From Tridacna crocea (lineage: Eukaryota; Mollusca; Bivalvia; Cardiida; Cardiidae), in assembly GCA_943736015.1 (NCBI GenBank), contig OX031065.1, positions 40,624,427-40,688,426 of the forward strand: a stretch of DNA of 64,000 nt, given 5' to 3'. Both the position numbers and the translations under genes were made by a program. Below are positions 41,891 through 53,562 of this stretch, piece by piece; position 1 is the stretch's first letter; each line of letters begins with the position of its first letter. The notes under the pieces were generated by a model, which saw nothing but the letters and a program-made list of their open reading frames with translations, was not told the DNA's origin and did not search any database.

Positions 41891-41954
41891 ATCTGAATTA
41901 TGCTTCTCTAAAGAAAATCCAGTTTTCTTTGTTTTTTGATAGGAAGTTTTCTCT

Positions 41955-42185
41955 TTAACTCATTACCAAATAAAAAAATATAAGGTTTGTCCAAATCGAA
42001 AGCATTTGCAGACGACAAAATAAAAGTGACTGAAAATTTGATTTTTTTTTTGTGAAGAATAGAAAACATTGTGGAATAAAGGAGAAAATACTGGTTACCA
42101 CCTTTTTTTCCTTTTCCCACAATGTTTTCTAAAGTTTTTTTTTCAAAGGGTCGTCAAAAGTAGGGATTGTGTGCAAATGGGTTAA
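41955..42185 (-). mobile_element. PBM1, full copy
   Basis: TTAACTCATTACCAAATAAA left, GTGCAAATGGGTTAA right. Hairpin mutated at its right arm (CCACCTTTTTTTCC). Confidence 0.85.
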
Positions 42186-42493
42186 CAGATAATGATATTC
42201 CTTCATTTGCTCGGTATACCCTAACATTAGTCAGTACTTTAGATTTATCTCGTGTAAAATTGTCTTAATGCCAAAAAAGGAAGAGAAAAAGGCCAGCTCA
42301 TGTAGGAAATAAATGGAGGGTAAAACCCGGGGGATCTAATATCTTATGCATGTTTCATTCTTTGTTTTAATCATTTTTTTTATTGTATGGTTAAGTCAGA
42401 CTCGGTAATGTTTTATTTATAGAGTTCTTCTACATCCGGCCTGTTGTACTGAATGACTTTTTGAAAAAAGGGAAACTTTTTTTTTTCAATTTA

Positions 42494-42680
42494 TAATCCA
42501 TAGGCTACCAAGCGCGACTCGGGCGCTATTGGGAACAGTGCAGATCCAAGATCAGACTGCACAAAATCTACAGTCTGATCTTGGATCTACACTGTCTAAT
42601 ATGGCATTTTAGTCCGATGAAATCATCTCTGAAATCGCCATATTTGGGTTTAAACTACTCATTTAATAGCTTAGGGGTTG
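42494..42680 (+). mobile_element. PBM2
   Basis: GGCTACCAAGCGCGACTCGG, hairpin GATCCAAGATCAGACTGCAC with inverse CAGTCTGATCTTGGATC, then TTTAATAGCTTAGGGGTTG. Confidence 0.8.
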
Positions 42681-42697
42681 ATTACCAAAGCTGTTGA

Positions 42698-42836
42698 CGC
42701 TTTACCAGGCGACAACATTTTAGCTTTGTCAAAACTGAAAGCATTTACAGACGACAATTTCAGTGTGCCTCAAATGGTCCAATTTTTCTTTGATAGGATA
42801 GAAAACATGGTGGAAAATTGATAAAATGCTGGTTTG
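42698..42836 (-). mobile_element. PBM1, 3'-truncated
   Basis: R side GCTTTACCAGGCGACAAC...GCATTTACAGACGACAAT, ending after GATAAAATGCTGG. A GACGGACGGATG microsatellite (42856-42885) follows. Confidence 0.65.
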
Positions 42837-43118
42837 ATAGAGAGATAGTGAGAATGACAGACGGACGGATGGACGGACGGATGGAGACCGAGATAGATTT
42901 TCATTGCAGTCACTCAAAACCAAACAACCAATCGAAACATTTTTGTCAACAATCAACATTTCGCTCGCATATGAGCCAAGATGATGCAAGAGAAGGTTGG
43001 ATACATCTCGGCGTTGTGTTTTACCAGTCAGGTCGTCACAGGGTTATGGATTCATAAAATCCATTTTAACTCACTGAATTCTCAGGTAGAAAGATCCTTG
43101 GACATGCGGAAAATATAC

Positions 43119-43347
43119 TTAACCCTTTTCCAAACAATCCCTGGTTCTTACGGGTCAGGAATAGAAGCCTTTTGAAAACATTGAGGGAAAAGGAGAAAAT
43201 GCTGGTAACCAGCATTTTCTCCTTTTCCCACAATGTTTTCTACCCTACCATATAGAAATATCATCTTTTTAGCAACTGTTAATTTGTCATTTGCAAAATG
43301 TTTTCAATTTCATCTGGTCCAAAATTTGCTGTTTGGGAAAGGGTTCA
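43119..43347 (+). mobile_element. PBM1, full copy
   Basis: Same subgroup as 22683-22914 and 46514-46742. Near-perfect hairpin. Confidence 0.9.
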
Positions 43348-43399
43348 AGCAAAAATGTCGACTCAAGTCAGCCTGGGCAGGCTCACCCGAGTCGATCCT

Positions 43400-43973
43400 C
43401 ACGAACAAAGTCCGTTACAAAGTGTCTCGATCGTATAGTGGATTTTAGTCCGTCAAATATAAGATAAACACGAATCTGCTATTCTACGTGTTTATTAATT
43501 ACGACAGAAGCAATCTACTCAAACATGATATTCAAACATGAATCAGTTACTCAGTAAAACTCTTCTTAGTTGTTAAAGCCAATTGTTCTCTCATTCCAGA
43601 TCTTATCACTTCATTTAGATGGTAACACATTCTGTCCTGATCTTAACCTTCTCTCTACAGAGATCTTAATTCACTCTCTGTCCTCACATCTCTCCCCCTG
43701 ATCAAGCATCCTACATCACATATATAGGAAGTCAAGACACTCCCACTATCAATATCAATATTCATATTGCCAACCGGGCAAATAAGGCAAAAACAGCCAA
43801 AATCTGAGAAAATTAGATTCTCTAAAACCACGCCTCCTCAGTCAGTGTAGAGTTCTTGGTATCTGAGTTTTAGCTCATAAAGTTACAAAAGAAACGAATG
43901 AACAACTGCATGGCAGAAATAAAGGACCGGGCAGAATACGAACTGTAGAACGCCCGGACGAAAGGCCAATACC
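43400..43973. other. No recognised gene; possible repeat edge
   Basis: A TATATAGGAAG box near 43718 and many pyrimidine-rich stretches suggested a solo LTR, but no matched TG...CA ends or target duplication were found. Confidence 0.3.
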
Positions 43974-44202
43974 CTAACCCATTACCACACGAGAAAAAAT
44001 TGGACTGGTGCAAATTGAAAGCATTTGCAGACGACAAAATAAAGGTGACTGAAAAATTGAAATTTGTTTTGGGAAGGGTAGAAAACACGGTGGGAAAAGG
44101 AGAAAATGCTGGTTACCAGCATTTTCTCCTTTTCCCACAGTGTTTTCAAAAGGCTTCTTTCTTGGGGGCGTGAAAAGTAGGGATTGTGTGGTAATGGGTT
44201 AA
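43974..44202 (-). mobile_element. PBM1, full copy
   Basis: CTAACCCATTACCACACGAG left and GTGTGGTAATGGGTTAA right. Perfect hairpin core, with the symmetric outer change ACACGGTGGG / CCCACAGTGT only partly paired. Confidence 0.9.
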
Positions 44203-44641
44203 ACAATGAGCCAAAGAAATATCTCTTCAACGCAGAAGTTAGATATTGTATTTAAATCCGGACAAAGCCAAACATGAAGGGATGGTCTCCCGTAACAGGA
44301 TGCTTTTTGCAGATACTTTAAACCCCCATTTCACAGAGCATGGTTCTGTGATTACTATCGTTATTTCCGGGTTCAGTTTCGAAAATGCCACTCTACACTT
44401 ACAACAAGTACTGTTATCTTTCTGAGTAAATGAAACAAGTTTTCTGTTACGTGACTTACTGCACGTAACTATAGCTTGTAGTGAAATAACGGCTTTCAAC
44501 ATGTGTCCTGCCTCGCCTTCGCATTCTACCCTATTACCAGCCTCGCTTTCACATTCTCTCCAATTTCCAGCATCTTATCTCATTGAAGATAGGACCTCTT
44601 TAATAGGAGTACTTTGATCCCATTGGAGGTTCCATTCTTTC

Positions 44642-44866
44642 TTAATCCTTTACCAAAGAATCCGTTTTTTTAAACCCTGAGAGAAAAACATTGCGGGAAT
44701 AGGAGAAGATGCTGGTAACCAGCATTAATTATTTCTTCTTATTTTCCCACAATGTTTTCTACCCTGCTGGAAGCAAATTTCAATTTTTGGCTTACTTTTA
44801 TTTTGTCGTCTGCAAGTGCTTACAAATTGAACCAGTCAAGAAGTTTGTCGTTTGGTATAGAGGTAA
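44642..44866 (+). mobile_element. PBM1 with insertion in the right hairpin arm
   Basis: CCAGCATTAATTATTTCTTC replaces CCAGCATTTTCTCC. The ends are CTTAATCCTTTACCAAAG and TTTGGTATAGAGGTAA. Confidence 0.8.
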
Positions 44867-45011
44867 TTTCAAGTTTTCATTTCCTTGTAACTTCTATTCA
44901 CAATCTTTACTTTTTTCATTTCAAACTTTTTTTTTTTCGTAAATATGGACAGCTATGTCACTCGAGAATGTCTTTTATGTATATCCAGATGAAACATAAT
45001 CTTTTTAGCAT

Positions 45012-45230
45012 TTAACCCTTTACAAGATGACAAAATTTCAGCCCTGTCCAAATTGAAAACATTTGCACACGACAATTTCCGTGTAACTCAAATGGCGTAA
45101 TTTTTCTTTGATAGGGTAGAAAACATTGTAAGAAAATGCTGGTTACCAGCATTTCCTTCTTTTCCCACAATTTTCAAAAAGCTTTTTCCCAATGACCGTT
45201 AAAAGTCGGCATGGTGTGGTAAAAGGTTAA
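45012..45230 (-). mobile_element. PBM1 with short left arm
   Basis: TTAACCCTTTACAAGATGAC left, GTGTGGTAAAAGGTTAA right. The left hairpin arm lost GGGAAAAGGA. Confidence 0.85.
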
Positions 45231-45423
45231 AATTTTACTATATGCATTAGTTTCAAATCTTTTTTAAAACCAGATGTTACACCTTTATGAGAATAAGGAT
45301 TACCCTAACACCCAATAGTGTCTTTTGTATGCACTTCAAGACGAGTACAAGACAAATCTGTGATGCAATGCATCACAGAAGCCGCAATGTTTTGGGCTAC
45401 AGTTTCAAAGTCCTTTTGTTACA

Positions 45424-45513
45424 TTAACTCTTTACCAAACGACAAAATTTAAGATTGATCCAAATTGAAAGCACGTGCAGACGACAAAATAAACTCATTT
45501 TTGAAACATTAAG
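45424..45513 (-). mobile_element. PBM1 R-end fragment
   Basis: TTAACTCTTTACCAAACGAC then AAAGCACGTGCAGACGAC, truncated at CATTTTTGAAAC. Confidence 0.7.
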
Positions 45514-46513
45514 TCATTTTTCATATTATTGCGGTCCTTTATTATTGCCAAATGGAACTATAGAACTTGTACAATACACCTGAATATGAAAAAGATTATC
45601 TGTTTTATTTCATTTCTTTCGCGTTGAATTTTGGCTATACTCAACAAAGAACTCAATCTATAACGTGAATATAACATGAATTGATTTTTTATCCGAAATT
45701 CTAGTACACTGCGAATAGAAACCAAACAGTTCTTACATTACTTGTCAATGCTTCCTCGTCACATTCCAACGATCTTGATCGAGCTATATCGTAAGATCGA
45801 TCGCTTTAGCCAAATTTATCATCATCGACAAGTACCGATTTCTCGAATCACTTCTAGCCACAAGAAGTCGTCGGGAAATACCCATATTTTCACAAAGATA
45901 AACACAAACTACAGTAGAATCTAATTTCTTACATAGGCCTACAATAAATCAAAGCTTAAATTTAACTTTTATGTTTCGTATTCTTTAAGAAATATGTCAG
46001 AATATCTCGCTCGTCAGTGAATCAGTAGACCAACATTTACGGCGGAGCGAAAATTGTTTTTTTTTTTGTAATTCTTATTTCTTCTTTTGATTCTTATTAT
46101 GTGTGTGTGATTTTTTTTAAATATCTATTTTTTTTTTCAATGTTCTAGATTATCAAGACACATTCAGACCGGCTATAAAGTAAACTTGAAAAAAAAAAAA
46201 AGTGAAATTAGGACGTAGGATCGCTATGTTCTCTACTGTAAACTTTACAGATTTATTACTAACGAAAACACATGTTTGTTAAATCATTTAAATCAGCAAG
46301 TCAAAAGCGTTCATTGAATAGATTTTTTTTTTAATTACATTTAAAATTATTACTGTTTTTTTTTTTTTCAAAACCCTGTACATTATGTTTCCAAAGTCTT
46401 TTTTTTTTTTTCCTTTTATGGCTTTGTATCTTTTTAGAAAATGAAAACAATCAAATAATTGCTGATCATCTGCATGGTAAACAGTTTAGGTGCATTCCTA
46501 CTGGAAGCTGCTT
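45514..46513. other. AT-rich, poly-T/A runs, no recognised gene
   Basis: Several T8-T13 and A12 tracts. The forward open stretch at 45742-45924 has no domain. Confidence 0.45.
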
Positions 46514-46742
46514 TTAACCCTTTCCCAAACAATCCCTGGTTTTTACGGGTCTGGAATAGTAGCATTTTGAAAACATTGTGGGAAAAGGAGAAAATGCTGG
46601 TAACCAGCATTTTCTCCTTTTCCCACAATGTTTTCTAGACTATCATAGACAGAAATCATCTTTTCAGCAAGAGTTGAATTGTCGTCTGCAAATGCTTTCA
46701 ATTTAGTCTAGCCCAAAAGTTTGTTGTTTGGGAAAGGGTTAA
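46514..46742 (+). mobile_element. PBM1 with the cleanest hairpin
   Basis: 46570-46601 and 46603-46634 are exact inverses (32 bp each) around a single A at 46602. TTAA ends at 46514 and 46739 are intact. This is the best copy for defining the structure of the family. Confidence 0.95.
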
Positions 46743-46879
46743 GTGGCTTCCAATTACGCTATTTAACCCTTTATTATTTTCATTACATTTAAATTGTTTT
46801 AAGTACAAAAATACACTTTATTATCTTTTACTACCTACATGTGCGATAACTGACCAGAGCTGTCTATGCGCCATAAACT

Positions 46880-46908
46880 TTCATTCATTCATTCATTCAT
46901 TCATTCAT
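46880..46908. repeat. (TTCA)n microsatellite
   Basis: TTCATTCATTCATTCATTCA. Confidence 0.9.
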
Positions 46909-46945
46909 GTTTCTAGACTCCAGTTTCCAGTCCTTCCTGACTGTC

Positions 46946-47175
46946 TTAACCCTTTACCACACGAAAATATTTTGGGCTTGTCCAAGTCGAAAGCATTTGC
47001 AGACGACAAAGTAAAAGTGGCTGAAAATTTTATTTACTGTACTTGTGACGGGTAGAAAACATTGATGGAAAAGGGAAAAAATGTTGATTACAGCATTTTC
47101 TCTTTTTCTCATAATGTTTTCTACAGAACTTTTCTTAGGGTCGACAAAAAGTAGGGATTGTGTGGTAACGGGTAA
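46946..47175 (-). mobile_element. PBM1, full length, diverged
   Basis: TTAACCCTTTACCACACGAA left and GTGTGGTAACGGGTAA right. Hairpin decayed (AAATGTTGATTACAGCATTT). Confidence 0.8.
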
Positions 47176-47285
47176 ATTCGTTAATGAATTCAAAGTACAT
47201 TAATTATATGTTTAAAAAAAGAAATTCCTGTCCGATACAGATCGTAAAAAATAGTTAAAGTTTGTTCTCATTTTAATTTTATACA

Positions 47286-47485
47286 TTAACCACACAATTC
47301 AGGGTTTTAACGATCACTTGAAAGAAAGCATTTGAAATTATTGTGGAAAAAGAAGAAACTGTTGTTTAACAGCATTTTCCTTCGTCTCCCACAATGTTTT
47401 CTACTCTCACTAAAACATACCTCAACCGCCGAGTCCCATTTATCTTGTCGTCAGCAAGTGCCCTGTCGTGTGGTAAAGAGTTTAC
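47286..47485 (+). mobile_element. PBM1, diverged
   Basis: TTAACCACACAATTCAGGG left, GTGTGGTAAAGAGTTTA right. Hairpin GAAACTGTTGTTTAACAGCA. Confidence 0.7.
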
Positions 47486-47568
47486 CCTTTCCTCCATGTC
47501 AGCTGCCTTTTTGAGGCACTTTCAAGATATTGTAGGAAAGGCCTTGAACAGAACTCGAAACAAGCAAC

Positions 47569-47890
47569 TTAACTCTTCACCAAACGATAATATTTTAGGC
47601 CACTCTAAATCGAAAGCATTTGCAGACGACAAATTAAAATTGACTGAAAATTTGAAATTTGTTTTGAGAAGGATAGAAAACATTGTGAGAAAAGGAGAAA
47701 ATGCTGGTTACCAACATTTTCTCCTTTTCCCACAATGTTTTCTAACAGGCTTCTTTCTCAGGGTCGTCAAAAGTAGGTTTTGTGTAGAAACTGTAACTGG
47801 TTACCATCATTTTCTCCTTACCTCACAATGTTTTCTAAAAGCTTCTTTTTCTGGGTCGTCATAAGTAGGTATTGTTTGGTAATGGGTCAA
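47569..47890 (-). mobile_element. PBM1 with duplicated L half
   Basis: A full R half and hairpin are followed by an L side ending TTTTGTGTAG at 47785, then a second hairpin right arm and L side (TGGTTACCATCATTTTCTCC...TTTGGTAATGGGTCAA). Confidence 0.85.
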
Positions 47891-48200
47891 CCATTTGTAA
47901 AAATTTTCCTCTTGATGATGTTAGTATCCAAGTTTAAAACTATTGAACTGGCTTGTCTGCAGGGAGGATTGAGTCATGACGATATAAAAGTTTACAAATG
48001 GAGTAATGTTGTAATTGATAATAAAGCCTTGCAGTCAAGGTAACCAAGTGCAACGTTATTTATTTGAACAGACGTAATCGACATTTGTTTTTACCGTAAA
48101 TCGTGAGTTTGTAAAATCATTAGTGAGTGGATATATGAAATGGCAAGTCAATTTTTAATTCATATTTTTTTCTTCAAAATAGTATTCAACGTAAACATAC
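47891..48200. other. No recognised gene or repeat
   Basis: Short AT-rich spacer. Confidence 0.4.
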
Positions 48201-48204
48201 AGAA

Positions 48205-48235
<31 letters not shown>

Positions 48236-48365
48236 TAGACAGACAGACGACAGAGAGACAGAAAGACAGATACAGAAAGAAGAACAGTTACAACAAATGA
48301 CAGTGATATTAAGATAGAGAAAGAACCAGAGACACAGACATTTATTAGCAGACAGAGAGATTGTA

Positions 48366-48399
<34 letters not shown>
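48201..48399. repeat. AGAC/GA-rich microsatellite region
   Basis: (GA)n and (ACAG)n at 48201-48270 and (ACAG)8 at 48366-48399, with degenerate repeats between. Minus-strand frames rich in Ser/Cys/Val/Leu are translations of it. Confidence 0.9.
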
Positions 48400-48400
<1 letters not shown>

Positions 48401-48502
48401 CTGGCATGGGGAGGAGAGACGTGCGGGATTTATGTGGTTGTTGTCACTCATTGTAGATGGATGTTTCGCCGTACAACACGTACAAGGTCCATATTTATCA
48501 AC

Positions 48503-48640
48503 CATTTATAAGACCATTTTTTTCCAAATTTGAAAGCAACACATTTTTGGATTGGCTAAACCAAGCATTGGTTTAGCTAATCAGAAAGTGCGTTACTTTC
48601 AAACTTGAAAAATCTGGAGAATAAGGCTAAAGATATTCTC
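48503..48640. mobile_element. GATTGGCTAAACC hairpin element
   Basis: TTGGATTGGCTAAACCAAGC and TTGGTTTAGCTAATCAGAAA form the stem. The outer arms TCCAAATTTGAAAGCAACAC and GCGTTACTTTCAAACTTGAA also pair. Confidence 0.7.
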
Positions 48641-48824
48641 AAGAAGGGTCGGGGAATACGGACACTGAATTGGGAAACTTGCGTTTCTAACAGACAGAAA
48701 CATTAGACCACAAACAGCGTTGTAGTGTTGAATTTAGCTCGTTATGTACAAATGGGCAATGGTATGGGGAAAAAAAGAGGTAAAAAGCAGCTCCGTGATA
48801 TATGGTCTGCAAAATGAGAAAAAG

Positions 48825-49032
48825 GTTTTTTTTTGACATTTGCGTAAAGTTCCGTCCGGGATCAGCCTGCACAGTCAGCGCAGGCTAATCCGAAACGACA
48901 CTTTCCGTTTTTATGTAAATTTCCGTTTTACGCAAGTCGTCTGTGCCAAAACATCTAATGTAGTCGTAATGTGCTGTCTCGGATAAGCCTGCGCGAACTG
49001 TGTAGGTTGATCCTGGACGACATTTTATCACA
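48825..49032. mobile_element. TH element, ends lost
   Basis: Two hairpins around GGGATCAGCCTGCACAG and GGATAAGCCTGCGCG with the CATCTAATGTAGTCGTAATG spacer. The right end is replaced by T9. Confidence 0.7.
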
Positions 49033-49260
49033 CATTTTTTTTTTTTTAAATATTTTGGGAAAAAAAGAACATCCGAAAAAAATGGTTATATTAGGAAAAG
49101 GCGAACATGCATATGACCCAAAATAATTTTACTTTTTGGGTGTCTTCAATAGATTCCGGATTTAGGAATTGGATTATTAGTTAAAAAAGATTCGGGTTCA
49201 ATCACTGTACTGAGTGTTGGAGTGCGAAGGGGTTTCCATTGGATTGTGCAGTGCAGAACC

Positions 49261-49577
49261 CATTATCTCCCGCTAGATGGCATTCCACAAATTACACACA
49301 TCTATCTAATTTGGGCATTCCGGGTACAGAAACTACTTTTCTTAGCGACAACCGTTTCTGAAAATTTCAAACTCAAACGTTTATTCAATAAAACGTTACC
49401 TCGTGCGATTCATTCAGCTATGACCAGCTAGTATGTAACCTATGCACCGGCCATGTATTGAAACGGCCCCTACAGGTACTAGGTTCGATATAAGCCCTAA
49501 TTTTCCCTAGTGTATGGGGTCGGCGATGCGTCATAGCAGACAGGTCAAATCTTCGAAGATATGACATGCGCAGACAA
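49261..49577 (+). repeat. CTCCCGCTAGATGGCAT repeat, copy 2
   Basis: Same layout as 25278-25611. It contains AGGTTCGATATAAGCCC, a weak B-box-like motif, which leaves a SINE origin open. Confidence 0.7.
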
Positions 49578-49712
49578 CGGTGCGGATCCCCTTCTTTGCA
49601 CTGGTAAAAAACCCTGACACCGCATAAATTGGTGAACTGTCGTTAAATGTAGATCGAATAGCGTATTGTTAAAATATGCGGTAACCACCATTCAAACAAA
49701 CGAAAATGCAGT

Positions 49713-50135
49713 TTAACTTTTATCAAACAGTCCCTTGTGTTATACTATAATGACCCTCAGAAGGAAGGCTTTCGGAAACATGTTGGAGAAAGGAGTAAAA
49801 TGCTGGGAAACAAAACTTTTTTTCCTTTTCCCACAATGTTTTCTATACACTCTCCATGACAATGTCATTATTTGAGTCACGAGTGAAATCTAGTTGTCTG
49901 CTATTGCTTTGAAATTAAACCAAAAATACCTGGTTTTTAATACCCTGAGATAAAAGCCTTCGGAAACATTGTAGGAAAATGAGAAAATGCTGGTAACCAG
50001 CATTTTCTCCTTTTCCCACAATGTTTTCTACCTACTGGGAACAAATTTCAAATTTTGACTTTCGTTTATTTTGCCGTCTGTAAGTGTTTTGAATTTGGAC
50101 CAGTCTAAAATTTTGTCGTTTGGTAAAGGGATAAA
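49713..50135 (+). mobile_element. PBM1 head-to-tail dimer
   Basis: The first unit (hairpin GTAAAATGCTGGGAAACAAA) lacks a TTAA R end and runs at about 49923 into a second L side (ACCTGGTTTTTAATACCC) with a perfect hairpin and R end GTTTGGTAAAGGGATAA. Same architecture as 1922-2336. Confidence 0.85.
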
Positions 50136-50790
50136 GGAGTGTATTTTTTATGTCTAGTAAAGAGATACGAGGGATGGTAGGTTTTTCAGATTTATATAAA
50201 ATGATTTATAGTAAAAACAATATTGCTCAAACATCTTCTTGAAGCAATAAGCACTTTTTTATCCGGTCTTACGTTAGTGCTTAGCTATTTATCTTTTATC
50301 GTTATTCTATCTTCTTTGTTATAAAAGTATTTGAGGGGAAAATAATTGTCTGTGGTGAAAAGGAATTAATAATATAGACAATGAGCATGACCTGCGCAGT
50401 CGAGGTCGGTATGTTCGATTTCCTACGAAAGGTTAACTGAGTACAAAAGTCAAGCCCTATTCGAACTTACTTTCGCTTTACTCGAGTCACCCGGTGCATT
50501 TATTAGTCGCCACGCAGAAGCGCGTGACTATATTTTTAATAGTTTTTCGAGTTAGGACATGGACAATGGGAATTTTTTTTTTTTATATACGGGTGTTGAG
50601 GTTAACACGGAAGCTTTCTACTTCGCCTTAAACTGGCTTTTTAATTCATTCTTTAACTACAAAGTATTCACAACACGATACTATTTTTGTTTTTTACCAC
50701 TTAAAACGTCAAAAACTCCGCCCAATTATTACTTTTATTTTCGCTATTCGTGTGAAATGGACTCATCCAAATCAATGCCTTGTTTCCATC
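50136..50790. other. No recognised gene
   Basis: The forward frame 50559-50849 is low-complexity aromatic sequence running into the next repeat. No domain. Confidence 0.4.
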
Positions 50791-51139
50791 GTTGTCTGCG
50801 CATGTCATATTCTTCGAAGATTCGACTGTCTTATATGACACATCACTAGCCCCGAAAGCGGGCTGACTGTAATATTACGCTCTATAAAGTAGCAATATAG
50901 AAATAACTTTTATCAATACGTTTGAGGAGAAATGAGACCTGCTTTAGCTCCACATTTCTCTAAACTGCTTATCATAGCTGAGTGATTTACACGAGGTAGC
51001 GTTTTATTGGATAAAGTTTAATTTTAGTTTGAAATTCAAAGTAACGGTTGTCGCGTAGGAAAGTGGTTCGGCTCTGTACCCAGGATGCCCAAATTAGATA
51101 GATGAGTATTTATAGAATGCCATCTAGCGGGAGATAATG
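50791..51139 (-). repeat. CTCCCGCTAGATGGCAT repeat, copy 3 (reverse)
   Basis: GTTGTCTGCGCATGTCATAT to GAATGCCATCTAGCGGGAGA, about 350 bp, inverted relative to the copy 1.2 kb upstream. Confidence 0.75.
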
Positions 51140-51164
51140 TTGTTTCCATTGGTCAAGGCTGTCA

Positions 51165-51335
51165 TTTCGTACCTAGTTAATTTCGTACCTAGGTCATTTC
51201 GTACGATTTTGGTCATTTCGTTCCTACCTATCCTTTTAATTTGGTCATTTCGTACTCAGTTGGTCATTTCCTACCAACTTTGATCATTTCGCACACAGGT
51301 TTAATTATCATTTTGGTTATTTAGTACCAAGTTTT
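51165..51335. repeat. Degenerate GGTCATTTCGTACC array
   Basis: About eight copies of (T)TGGTCATTTCGTACC at irregular 15-30 bp spacing, decaying to the right (GGTTATTTAGTACC). Confidence 0.75.
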
Positions 51336-51741
51336 TCCTACTATTTGTGTATTTTTTGTTGAATGACCAATGCTAAAATTGTACACTGCTGAAATTATGT
51401 TAAATTCCGCCGAAGAACGAGTATGATGGTTATGATTGTATCTGACCATTATTGGTTATTTCTTTCTAAGTTTATTTTTAAAACAAAGATAGTTTAGAAC
51501 TCCTTTGTTTATTTCTCAACGAGCTCTGCATAAATTTAATTTGTGGAAAAAAATCTGAAGAGAGGCCACTTTTTCGCCGTGTTGTTCATAAAGCGCGATG
51601 CAAAACCATGATTCTTTATTAACACTGTTCAACAAACAGTATAGTTTTAGACTTGTTTAAATTGAAAGTATGCCTTGCAAACTTACGTCCTCTTGAATCA
51701 TACTTTACAGCAACATTTTAGTAACTTAGCCCTGTTTTCAA

Positions 51742-51959
51742 CACTTTCCCAAACAAATACAGATTATCACATGTGTGCTGTCAAATTCTTTTAGAAAAAC
51801 ATGTTGGATAAGGAGAAATTGCTCGTAATTTCTCATTTATTAAATACTTTTCCCCCACTACTTGCGAATTTCCCACCATTTTTGCAGCTTTTTAAATTGT
51901 CGTCTGCCAACTCTTTGAATTTGGAAGAGTCTGATATTTGTCGTTTGGAAAAGAGCTAA
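51742..51959 (+). mobile_element. PBM1b-like, diverged
   Basis: ACACTTTCCCAAACAAATAC left, hairpin AGGAGAAATTGCTCGTAATT, R end GTCGTCTGCCAACTC...GTCGTTTGGAAAAGAGCTAA. Confidence 0.7.
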
Positions 51960-52242
51960 GAGAGCGCTGTGCGAGGGTATTAGATACTGTAACAGAAGGC
52001 AAGTTTTGATGTAGCTTCACAGTCACATCAATTTCATAAAGTGTTAAAAAATCTGCAGATGAAAACTGACAATTACTTACTTGTCCTGGCTTTCTTGAAG
52101 CGTTAAACAGTTTTTTTTTTTTGTGGCAACTTTGATGCTTTGCATCAACTTTTTCTTGTTCTTTTGTTTTAAAACCACCACTTCCTTTTATGACAGTGGC
52201 CAGATTAATGTAAAAATACAGTAGCGTATCAATGCACAAGGT

Positions 52243-52483
52243 GTGCAACACGTGGAAAGGGCTTTCGGACATTTGCGTAAACTGTCTTCCCAGATCAGCC
52301 TGTGCAGTCCGAGCAGGTAAGACCTTAGTCCGAAACGGCACTTTTCGTTTTTTATGTAATTTTATGTTTTGTTCAAGTCTATACTGTAGCACAAAATCTT
52401 AAGTAGGCGCATGCTTCACAGGCTAATCCGAGACGACACTTAATGCAAATGTCCGAAAGCCCCTTTTCGCATGTTGCAAGCCA
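52243..52483. mobile_element. TH element
   Basis: GTGTGCAACACGTGGAAAGG left, one good and one shortened hairpin, right AAATGTCCGAAAGCCCCTTT and TCGCATGTTGCA. Confidence 0.75.
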
Positions 52484-52489
52484 TATTGT

Positions 52490-52976
52490 AGTGCCAGAGG
52501 AACATTTGCTCGTAATGGGTTTATTAAAACTGGTTATAGTGTAAAGTTCTAAAGTTCTAGCTATCGCTGGCTTTTAGTGTAAACTATTATTACTAATTGA
52601 ATGGCGTTCGTCAAATGTAAAATGCACATCGATACAAGTGTACTTTTCCAAAAGAAAAATTGTGGCTAATTTCACAGTGAAAATGAACAGAACGACAGTG
52701 CAGATCTGACTGTACAAGCGTTGTTGTTTGATTTTTAATACACTGAAGTTATGTTATCGCATCAAGCTATAAGGAACAGGGTTTGTATATATATCCTAAG
52801 GGGAGACATTGATTTGATGGTGTATCTAATATGCTGTCTGTTACAATCATGATTTTTGTGCAAAAAAAAAAAGTGAAATGCCTTTCCTATCAGATTTGAG
52901 ATATCATCATCATCTTCATCTTTTTCTATGAGCAAGTAGAAATGACAATTCACTGTTACATTAAACTCTGCTTTTT
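52490..52976. other. No recognised gene or repeat
   Basis: AT-rich spacer. Confidence 0.4.
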
Positions 52977-53146
52977 AAAACATTACCAAACGACAAAATT
53001 TTAAAGTTTGTCCAAATCGAAAGCATTTGCAGACGACAGAATAAAAGTGACTGCAAATTTGAAATTTGTTTTTTGAAGGGTAGAAAACATTGATTACCAG
53101 CAGTTTCTCCTTTTCCCACAATAGGGACTATGTGGTGATGGGTTAA
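52977..53146 (-). mobile_element. PBM1 with deletions in the hairpin and L side
   Basis: R end ACATTACCAAACGACAAA is well preserved. GAAAACATTGATTACCAGCA shows loss of the left arm, and the L side is shortened to AATAGGGACTATGTGGTGA. Confidence 0.85.
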
Positions 53147-53177
53147 GATAAAATTTAAAATTAGGTGGTTAATATTC

Positions 53178-53330
53178 TAACTCATTACAGGTGAGATGAC
53201 AAAATGTAATGCTTTTCCAGGTTCAACGCAATTGCTGACTACAAATTTAGTTTTTCTGTGAGAGTGTTTGAAACGTTGTGGGAAAAGGAAAAAAAAAACA
53301 TGCTGGTAGCCAGGTTATGTGGAAAAAAAT
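53178..53330 (-). mobile_element. PBM1, degraded
   Basis: CTAACTCATTACAGGTGAGA, then GAAACGTTGTGGGAAAAGGA and an A-rich expansion before CATGCTGGTAGCC. Confidence 0.55.
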
Positions 53331-53562
53331 GTTTGAAGCGGGTTATGTGTCTGTCAACATTTAATCGAGTTTTCGAGGAATCGAATATATGTATCTGCCA
53401 ACATATACTCGAGTTTTCGAAAAATTGACTTTTAGAATAAACTTACAAGACTGGTAAACCTCTGGATAGACTGAATTCTTTCGTGAACCATGGAAAACCA
53501 TATGAACTATAGTATAGTTTAAACGAATTTTATTGCTATAGTTCACACAGATATACTACACA

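Noticed and set aside
43400-43973. Solo LTR of a retroelement
   Set aside because: A TATA-like box is present but no paired ends, primer site or target duplication could be found.
48155-48505. Secreted Ser/Cys-rich protein on the minus strand
   Set aside because: The residues are translations of the AGAC and GA microsatellites.
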